Of a DNA stretch of 10,908 bases, positions 5,675 to 10,908 are shown in pieces (within the stretch, counting starts at the first letter, position 1; each line of letters opens with the position of its first letter). The notes beneath the pieces were generated by a model that searched no databases, was not told the origin of the DNA, and saw nothing but the letters and a program-made list of their open reading frames with translations. A program made the translations under genes and the position numbers. Origin of the DNA: an uncultured Verrucomicrobia subdivision 3 bacterium (lineage in GTDB: Bacteria; Verrucomicrobiota; Verrucomicrobiae; Limisphaerales; CAMLLE01). The stretch is taken from assembly GCA_946480555.1 (NCBI GenBank), contig CAMLLE010000046.1, positions 1 to 10,908 of the forward strand, written 5' to 3'.

Positions 5675-7024
5675 ATGCCCAGTGTTTACATCAAAACGTA
5701 CGGCTGCCAAATGAACGAGCGCGACAGCGAAGCCGTCGCCGCGCAGCTCGTGGCCAAGGGTTATTCGCTCGCGAAATCTGAAGCGACCGCCGACGTGGTG
5801 CTGCTCAACACCTGCAGCGTCCGCGACAACGCCGAGCAAAAGGCCATCAACAAAATGACCGCCGTGGCTGCGGACATCCGGCGCAATCGCCCGAACGTCG
5901 TGCTCGGTTTCATGGGCTGCATGGCGCAGAGCCGCGGCAAAAGCCTGATCGACAAATTGCCGGACGTTGACCTCGTGCTTGGCACGCAGAAATTTCATCG
6001 CGCGGCTGACTACGTGGATGACCTGCTCGCCGGGCGGCGCGACAAGGTGGTGGACACGGAAGCGGAGCAGGGGAGTGAAGCGACGATTCGCGAGCATCTG
6101 CTGAATGGTTCAGCCAAAACGGCGGTGAGCGCGTTCGTCAGCATCATGCAAGGCTGCAACCAGTATTGCACGTTCTGCATTGTGCCTTACACGCGCGGGG
6201 AGGAACGCAGCCGCACGATTCCCGACATCGTGGCGGAATGCCGGGAACTGGTTTCGCGCGGCGTGAAGGAAATCACATTGCTGGGCCAGATCGTGACGAG
6301 TTTCGGCAAACGCAGCGTGCCGGTGGTGAATGGGAAATCCGGATTCGTGCAGCTTGTTGAAGCCGTTCATGAGATTGAAGGATTGGAACGCGTTCGCTTC
6401 ACATCGCCGCATCCGAAAGGTTACGGTGACGATCTTGTGGAAGCCTACGCGCGGCTGCCGAAGCTGTGTGAAAGCGCGCACATTCCATTGCAGAGCGGCA
6501 GCAACCGCATTTTGAAACTCATGCACCGTGGCTACACGCGGGAGCGGTTTCTGGAAATCATTCGCAAGCTGCGCGCCGCACGTCCGCAGATTGGATTGAC
6601 CAGTGACATCATCGTGGGCTTTCCCGGTGAAACCGAGGCGGACTTCGAAGAAACGCTTTCCCTGTGCCGCGAAGTGGAGTTCGACAACGCGTATCTCTTC
6701 AAATATTCGCAGCGCAAAGACACGCCGGCGGCCGCGATGCCGGATCAAATTCCTCAGGACGTGATCGAGGATCGCCACGCGCGGTTGCTGGAACTGGTGA
6801 ATGAAATCGGCGCGCGCCGCTACGACAATCTCAAGGGTTCGTGCGTGCAGATTTTGGTGGAAGGCCCGAGCAGGAAGAACGCGGCGCGCATGATGGGACG
6901 GACCCGCTGCAACAAGATCGTGCTCTTCGACGGCTCCGACCGTCATCGCGGCCAGATCATGGACGTGAAGGTGGAACGCGTCGGCTCCTTCACGCTCTAC
7001 GGCGATCCGGCGATCTTGGATTGA
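5675..7024 (+). CDS. miaB: tRNA-2-methylthio-N6-dimethylallyladenosine synthase
   Basis: MiaB is a radical-SAM methylthiotransferase that adds a 2-methylthio group to i6A37 of tRNAs reading UNN codons. The 449-residue product shows all three parts. The N-terminal UPF0004 domain has cysteines at 11, 47 and 82 (T-Y-G-C-Q-M-N, N-T-C-S-V, M-G-C-M) binding the auxiliary 4Fe-4S cluster. The radical-SAM motif is C161-x3-C165-x2-C168. A C-terminal TRAM-like RNA-binding region ends the protein. T-Y-G-C-Q-M-N and N-T-C-S-V-R favour MiaB over RimO or MtaB. Start ATG 5675 places the first conserved strand at residue 4; upstream frame to 5618 is not protein-like. The block normally G-Q-N-V-N-S-Y reads G-Q-I-V-T-S-F. 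The 3' end overlaps the opposing peptidase gene by 28 bp. Confidence 0.95.
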   Translation: MPSVYIKTYGCQMNERDSEAVAAQLVAKGYSLAKSEATADVVLLNTCSVRDNAEQKAINKMTAVAADIRRNRPNVVLGFMGCMAQSRGKSLIDKLPDVDLVLGTQKFHRAADYVDDLLAGRRDKVVDTEAEQGSEATIREHLLNGSAKTAVSAFVSIMQGCNQYCTFCIVPYTRGEERSRTIPDIVAECRELVSRGVKEITLLGQIVTSFGKRSVPVVNGKSGFVQLVEAVHEIEGLERVRFTSPHPKGYGDDLVEAYARLPKLCESAHIPLQSGSNRILKLMHRGYTRERFLEIIRKLRAARPQIGLTSDIIVGFPGETEADFEETLSLCREVEFDNAYLFKYSQRKDTPAAAMPDQIPQDVIEDRHARLLELVNEIGARRYDNLKGSCVQILVEGPSRKNAARMMGRTRCNKIVLFDGSDRHRGQIMDVKVERVGSFTLYGDPAILD

Positions 7025-9168
7025 GCGCCAGGATTTTTGTCCGCTTTCCGCTGCTGCCCGTCGAGCCATTCGCGCCACGCGGTTTCGTCACGGCCAAAAT
7101 CCCGTCCGGAAATTTTCTTTAATTGCTTGTACGCCGCGTCGCCCACGCGTTTTCCACTCGGATGCCCCAGCTGCTTGTCGAACAATGAAAGCAAAGCGGC
7201 GTGCATCGGGCGGCTTCGAAATGGATAGTCCGGGGCGGCCCACGGAAAGCCTGAAGCTCGGATCGGCTCGGCGTTCCACAGCAATTTGCACAGACCTAGG
7301 GCGGCGGCGGGCTCTTGCATGGTGACGCGCTCGATGGCAGCCGTGAGCAGGTTGGGACGCGCATTGGTTTCCGTGAGAATTGCTGCGATCGCACCGTCCA
7401 ATGTCCGGTCCGAGAAGCCGCTGGATGCCATCAGTGCGCGCAACTTCACGCTTGGATTCGCGTGCTGAAGGCAATGGACCAGCCATTGCAGTTCATTCGA
7501 AAACCCGCCGCGAACCAACCGCTCTTTGAGCAAGGCGTCATACACGTTTGTTTGTGTCGTTTGACCGAGCTTCGCCCAAACCTTCATCAACTCCCGGCAG
7601 CGCTCCGTATTCGTGCGTTCCTGGTGCAACGCCAGAAGGCAGATGTCCTGCAGTTCCTCCAGCGAACCTTCGCCATCAATCAGAACCAACTGAATGCTGA
7701 GTCCGCCGGAAAACGAATTGATCAACCACCGGGACCTTTTGACTTCAGCGGAGAGCTCCACCTGAGCGAACGCCACGTTCAATTTGAGCTGGTTCGCTCC
7801 CATTGGCACCAGCGAGATGTCGCGGTCCTCTATCCGGTAAACTTCACGCCCAAACCGCGGCATCGTGCGGAACGCGCCGGGACGGTGATCGGTGATTTGC
7901 TTGGCGAGCCCGCGGCACAACTCGAGCGTTTCGGACCGATGATTGAAGTAGAAGCCTTGAACAAAGCGGGCCAACGCGGTTCCAAAGACGCGCTGGTCTT
8001 CCGAAGTATTCTCGTCCGAACCTCCAAAGAACGAAGCATAGGGTGCCAGTATGCCGGTGGCTTCCACTGCCATGTATTCGCGTTCCGCGCGCGTAATGTT
8101 CCCGTTGGTGAGCAATCTTCGCGCGTGGGCTTCCAGATCGCGGAATCTTTCCAGGTCGGATTTCCGCAAGCCTATTCGTGCGGCATTGGCCGCGGCTTCC
8201 GCCAGAACAGTGCTGATGGTGGCCAGTTCGGCAGCGGCAAAATCGTTGGTCGTGGCCTGAAGTCCCGCGTTTCCCTCTGCGAGCGCTTTCGTGGTTTTTA
8301 AAATCACTTCGGCGGCTCGCGAAATCGCCACGTAGTCCAGCTTGTCCGGAGTGTCGGTTGGGCGATGGTAATCGCTGAAGGTTCCGCAGGAAAAAAAGAG
8401 ACACGGCACGTCCCGATTCTCAAACGCGACATGATCGCTCCGCGGGCCAATCACGTCCGTCCCGATCGGAAGCACCCGCAGGTTTCCGCGAATCCCGAAA
8501 TCGCACACCTGCTTTCGCAACTCAGGATACGATTCCATTCCAGCTACAAATACGGCGTTCGTGATCACGTTCAGGAAGTTGCGGCCGAGCATGTCGACAT
8601 TGATGACGCCAGCCAGGCGCGCCTCCAGCACGTCTTTGCGGCTGCTGAAGGCAAAGGAGCCGAGCATCATTTTTTCCTCCGCGTCAAACGCGGCAAAGAT
8701 AATGGATCGCGCTGGTGGGTTGGCCTTCAGCTGCCGTGCCGTTTCCAACAACACCGCCACACCCGAGGCGTTGTCCGCGGCGCCGGGATAGATTTCTCCG
8801 TCGCGCTTGCCTTCGTGATCGTAGTGGGCGGAGACGAGAACGTATTCCTTCGAAAGCTCAGGGTCGCTTCCGGGCAGAACGCCAATCATGTTTTTCCCAA
8901 CGCCAAACGGAACTTCGTACGCTTTGCCTCCAGACCAGGTGAGAAGTTCGGATTCGCGGAAATGGCGGGCGATGTAGGCGCGCGCCAGGGCCGCGCCGCG
9001 CGTTCCGGTCTTGCGGCCCTTCAGGGACGGATGCGCCAGGCGTTCGACGTGCGAGATGATTCGCTTTTGAGTCAAAGAATCGAGCTCCGCATGGATGCGC
9101 TCTGGGATCAGCAGAGTGATCATTGCGATCAATGGTGGCAGCGCATAAAGGCCCCTTGGATGTTGCAT
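6997..9168 (-). CDS. Exported M28-family zinc aminopeptidase with HEAT-like C-terminal region
   Basis: A 723-residue protein starts at ATG 9168. Residues 1-27 look like a signal peptide: a basic start, hydrophobic stretch L-Y-A-L-P-P-L-I-A-M-I-T-L-L, and likely cleavage after I-H-A. Next is an M28 peptidase domain with the full di-zinc set: His115 (S-A-H-Y-D-H), Asp132 (A-A-D-N-A-S-G), Glu164 base and Glu165 ligand (D-A-E-E), Asp192 (V-D-M-L-G) and His268 (D-Y-H-R-P-T-D). It therefore most likely cleaves amino-terminal residues or related amide bonds in the periplasm or outside the cell. From about 370 on the protein is mostly helical, HEAT-like, ending in A-W-R-E-W-L. No ribosome site is visible; an in-frame TTG at 9204 would mask the signal peptide. 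Its 3' end overlaps miaB by 28 bp. Confidence 0.9.
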   Translation of the reverse strand: MQHPRGLYALPPLIAMITLLIPERIHAELDSLTQKRIISHVERLAHPSLKGRKTGTRGAALARAYIARHFRESELLTWSGGKAYEVPFGVGKNMIGVLPGSDPELSKEYVLVSAHYDHEGKRDGEIYPGAADNASGVAVLLETARQLKANPPARSIIFAAFDAEEKMMLGSFAFSSRKDVLEARLAGVINVDMLGRNFLNVITNAVFVAGMESYPELRKQVCDFGIRGNLRVLPIGTDVIGPRSDHVAFENRDVPCLFFSCGTFSDYHRPTDTPDKLDYVAISRAAEVILKTTKALAEGNAGLQATTNDFAAAELATISTVLAEAAANAARIGLRKSDLERFRDLEAHARRLLTNGNITRAEREYMAVEATGILAPYASFFGGSDENTSEDQRVFGTALARFVQGFYFNHRSETLELCRGLAKQITDHRPGAFRTMPRFGREVYRIEDRDISLVPMGANQLKLNVAFAQVELSAEVKRSRWLINSFSGGLSIQLVLIDGEGSLEELQDICLLALHQERTNTERCRELMKVWAKLGQTTQTNVYDALLKERLVRGGFSNELQWLVHCLQHANPSVKLRALMASSGFSDRTLDGAIAAILTETNARPNLLTAAIERVTMQEPAAALGLCKLLWNAEPIRASGFPWAAPDYPFRSRPMHAALLSLFDKQLGHPSGKRVGDAAYKQLKKISGRDFGRDETAWREWLDGQQRKADKNPGAQSKIAGSP

Positions 9169-9304
9169 GGGCGCGACGCTACGGAGTCGCCGGATGCGGT
9201 TCAAGAAAAGAAGGAGCGACGCGAATTTGTCCGGCGGGAGTGCTTCCGATGAACCTCGAAGGAACGACCAGATACGGCGGCAAAGTCAGTGTATTCTCGC
9301 AAAC

Positions 9305-9397
9305 GCAGCCGCGGGGAACAGATATTTGGTTCAGAACCGTACGCAGTTTTGCCTCGCAGCGGGGAACTGCACTACGAGGCGGAGCCGCAGCTCCGCC
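9305..9397. repeat. Two-hairpin repeat block between minus-strand genes
   Basis: The spacer 9169-9433 carries two adjacent inverted repeats. The first has GCCTC (9351-9355) with GAGGC (9376-9380), enclosing GCAG (9356-9359) with CTGC (9367-9370). The second is a perfect 8-bp stem GGCGGAGC (9378-9385) and GCTCCGCC (9390-9397) with a CGCA loop. They overlap by three bases, so they are mutually exclusive. A partial direct copy of the first, GCAGCCGCGGGGAACA (9305-9320), lies 36 bp to the left. Placed 37 bp downstream of the nucleotidyltransferase-like gene, it could end or protect its transcript, but no T-tract follows. Confidence 0.55.
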
Positions 9398-9433
9398 CTG
9401 CAAGCTGTCGCGCGTGAAGCTACTTCGTCCTGC

Positions 9434-10321
9434 CTAAAACTTCTCGTGCGTGGGTGCCTTGCCTTCTTTGTCGAAAAGGAAGTGTTTCCAGAAGGCGTGG
9501 AGTTCCTCCTTGTTGCGGGAATACATCTGCGTGACACGTCCGAGGAGGTCGCCTGTGTGCGATGAGGTCGCAATTCGCCGGAGCGGCGAAAGGATGAAAG
9601 CTTCTGCGACGCGTCGGCAATCGTTCGATTTCCAATCGATCAACCGATCGCCCAGCGCCAGCGCTCCCTGCAGCACCGCGAGCTGCCCGACAAACGTGTC
9701 TGGTCCCACCATGCTGCTGATCACCTGTGCCTTGGGCTCGATGAAGCTGCGGTCTTCGATAACTGCCATGGGACCGATGATTGCCCCCGCGCCGATGAAG
9801 ACGCTCTGGCCGATCCAGCAGGGCGCGAAGAGTTTTGCCTCTGGCGCGATGCGCGTGTGCGGGCCGACCCAGATTCCCGGCTGCCATTGCCGCACACCAA
9901 TGCGGTTCGGTGTCTGTGCCTTGGGCAGCCAGTCGAGAACTCCGGCGAACAGATCCGCATAGCTGGTGAACAGCGATTGCGCCGAGCCGGGAAAATGATC
10001 GAGAACGACGATCTCGTGAGTTCCGGAGGTGATTTCGCGAGCGTATTTGATTTGCGCCTGTGCGAGTGTCGGTTCGCGGGGTTCAGGAATGACTTCCGCC
10101 CGAACTCCCCAGCGCGCGCCATTTCCGACACGGGCGGAGATTTGCTGCGGACGATCGCTGGCGAGGATTTGCACTTCCTGCGCGCCGTTCATTGCCAGGT
10201 GCGTGAGCCAGCATTCCACCAGGCTTTCGCCCAGCAGCGGCACCGCGGCGAGCGGCGCGAACAGCGAGAGATGTTCGACGGCCGGCCGGCTGGAGGGGCA
10301 GATCAAAATCGCGTTCATCAA
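9434..10321 (-). CDS. Nucleotidyltransferase-like protein with left-handed beta-helix region
   Basis: This 295-residue protein resembles sugar-nucleotide pyrophosphorylases in outline. Its N-terminal region has A-I-L-I (4-7), P-L-L-G-E-S-L-V-E (28-36) and a helix ending N-G-A-Q-E-V (45-50). Residues about 146-225 form hexapeptide-type repeats (I-W-V-G-P, W-I-G-Q, F-I-G-A-G, I-I-G-P, F-V-G-Q) of a left-handed beta-helix. However, the G-x-G-T-R-x nucleotide-binding loop is replaced by C-P-S-S-R-P-A-V (8-15), so nucleotidyl transfer is doubtful. ATG 10321 overlaps the TGA of the upstream sugar transferase (ATGATGA), and GGGAAAGGG just upstream may serve as ribosome site. It most likely acts in exopolysaccharide synthesis with that transferase; a regulatory or scaffolding role is possible. 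Confidence 0.68.
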   Translation of the reverse strand: MMNAILICPSSRPAVEHLSLFAPLAAVPLLGESLVECWLTHLAMNGAQEVQILASDRPQQISARVGNGARWGVRAEVIPEPREPTLAQAQIKYAREITSGTHEIVVLDHFPGSAQSLFTSYADLFAGVLDWLPKAQTPNRIGVRQWQPGIWVGPHTRIAPEAKLFAPCWIGQSVFIGAGAIIGPMAVIEDRSFIEPKAQVISSMVGPDTFVGQLAVLQGALALGDRLIDWKSNDCRRVAEAFILSPLRRIATSSHTGDLLGRVTQMYSRNKEELHAFWKHFLFDKEGKAPTHEKF

Positions 10322-10908
10322 TAGGCGCCCTTTCCCGACAGCACCGCTGGAACGGTGCGCACCAGGATTTTCACGTCCGTCCAGAGACTGAGGTTTTCGA
10401 TGTAATCAACATCGAGCTGCACCTGGCCGGAGAAATCAATCTCGGCGCGGCCGCTGATTTGCCAGAGGCAGGTGAGCCCGGGCTTCACCGCCAGGCGGCG
10501 GCGTTGGGCGAGTGAATACTTCGAAACTTCGCTGGGGACGGGCGGGCGGGGGCCTACCAGGGACATGTCTCCCATCAAAACGTTGTAGAACTGAGGCAGT
10601 TCATCGAGTGAAAACTTGCGCAGCCAGCGGCCGACGCGAGTGATGCGGGGGTCATTCTTGATCTTGAAGGTGACGCCGTCCTTGTGCTGATTCTGCGCCT
10701 CAAGTTCTTTCAACTTGGTTTCGGCGTTGAGGCACATGGAGCGGACTTTATACATCTTGAATTCGCGACCGTTCCGGCCCACGCGGCGTTGGGCAAAGAA
10801 CACGGGGCCGCCGTCCTCGATCTTCACCAGAATGGCGACGACCAGAAAAACGGGGCTGAGAAAGATCAAGGCGAGCGCGCTGCCGGTGATGTCCATGGTC
10901 CGCTTCAA
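10318..10908 (-). CDS. Bacterial sugar transferase (polyprenyl-phosphate sugar-1-phosphate transferase), 5' end cut
   Basis: This is the C-terminal catalytic domain of a phosphoglycosyl transferase that moves a sugar-1-phosphate from a nucleotide sugar onto undecaprenyl phosphate, starting exopolysaccharide or O-antigen units at the inner membrane. The 196 visible residues begin at K-R-T-M-D-I, followed by one membrane-anchor helix (about 7-30). Then come G-P-V-F-F-A-Q-R-R-V-G-R-N-G (34-47), Y-K-V-R-S-M, the S-L-D-E-L-P-Q catalytic dyad (Asp102-Glu103), G-P-R-P-P and P-G-L-T-C-L-W-Q-I-S-G-R. The frame is open to the window edge at 10908; a TTG there could be a start, but an N-terminal multi-helix region outside is more usual in the larger family members. 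Overlap with the downstream gene indicates an operon. Confidence 0.92.
   Translation of the reverse strand: MKRTMDITGSALALIFLSPVFLVVAILVKIEDGGPVFFAQRRVGRNGREFKMYKVRSMCLNAETKLKELEAQNQHKDGVTFKIKNDPRITRVGRWLRKFSLDELPQFYNVLMGDMSLVGPRPPVPSEVSKYSLAQRRRLAVKPGLTCLWQISGRAEIDFSGQVQLDVDYIENLSLWTDVKILVRTVPAVLSGKGAY

Noticed and set aside
6110..7078. Minus-strand open frame opposite miaB
   Set aside because: It lies wholly over the radical-SAM and TRAM coding region; its histidine- and arginine-rich translation is a shadow.
7315..8301. Long plus-strand open frame opposite the M28 peptidase
   Set aside because: It is antisense to a clearly recognised gene, and its composition (frequent R, H, Q, C) is typical of a shadow frame in GC-rich DNA.
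8365..9252. Second long plus-strand open frame opposite the peptidase N-terminal half
   Set aside because: It overlaps the zinc-ligand coding region on the other strand and has no recognisable domain.
9123..9437. Small open frames on both strands in the 9169-9433 spacer
   Set aside because: Their translations run through the hairpins, with no ribosome site and no protein-like pattern.

Overview
The window is a compact, GC-rich bacterial chromosome segment with short intergenic gaps, many genes lacking a clear Shine-Dalgarno site, and apparent TTG/GTG starts. Several traits point to a Verrucomicrobia-like (PVC) genome: a secreted M28 peptidase with a HEAT-like tail ending in a W-x-x-W motif, an unusual MiaB loop, and intergenic spacers full of short degenerate repeats and hairpins. 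This assignment is an inference from style and protein resemblance; no rRNA or marker search was possible.

Layout. The left edge cuts a tRNA-Thr(UGU) on the minus strand. It is followed by a minus-strand multi-pass membrane protein of the CruF/DUF422 carotenoid-biosynthesis type, a plus-strand conserved-looking protein of unknown function (1210-1635), and a minus-strand divergent cation/Ca2+-exchanger-like membrane protein (1720-2769). Next is a minus-strand pair, rluE (23S rRNA pseudouridine synthase) and a YggU/DUF167 protein, joined by a TAATG stop/start overlap. Divergent from rluE is a plus-strand alpha/beta-hydrolase with an extra C-terminal domain (3961-5433), then a 241-bp repeat-rich spacer and miaB (tRNA ms2i6A synthase). 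miaB converges on, and overlaps by 28 bp, a minus-strand exported M28 zinc peptidase. At the right edge a minus-strand exopolysaccharide pair, a sugar-1-phosphate transferase (5' end outside the window) and a nucleotidyltransferase-like/beta-helix protein, is coupled by overlapping stop and start codons.

Functionally the genes are mostly unlinked: RNA modification (rluE, miaB, tRNA-Thr), membrane and transport proteins, an exported peptidase, and the start of an EPS initiation module. No mobile-element genes, CRISPR array or defence system were seen. The most unusual signal is in the spacers: two related stem-loops about 2.7 kb apart (2784-2806 and 5483-5504), a nested palindromic element of about 157 bp with 25-bp imperfect terminal inverted repeats (2809-2965), a heptameric GCGGATT tandem array (5434-5476), two degenerate CTCTGCG/CCTTCGC-type repeats (1093-1137 and 5561-5606), and a two-hairpin block (9305-9397).
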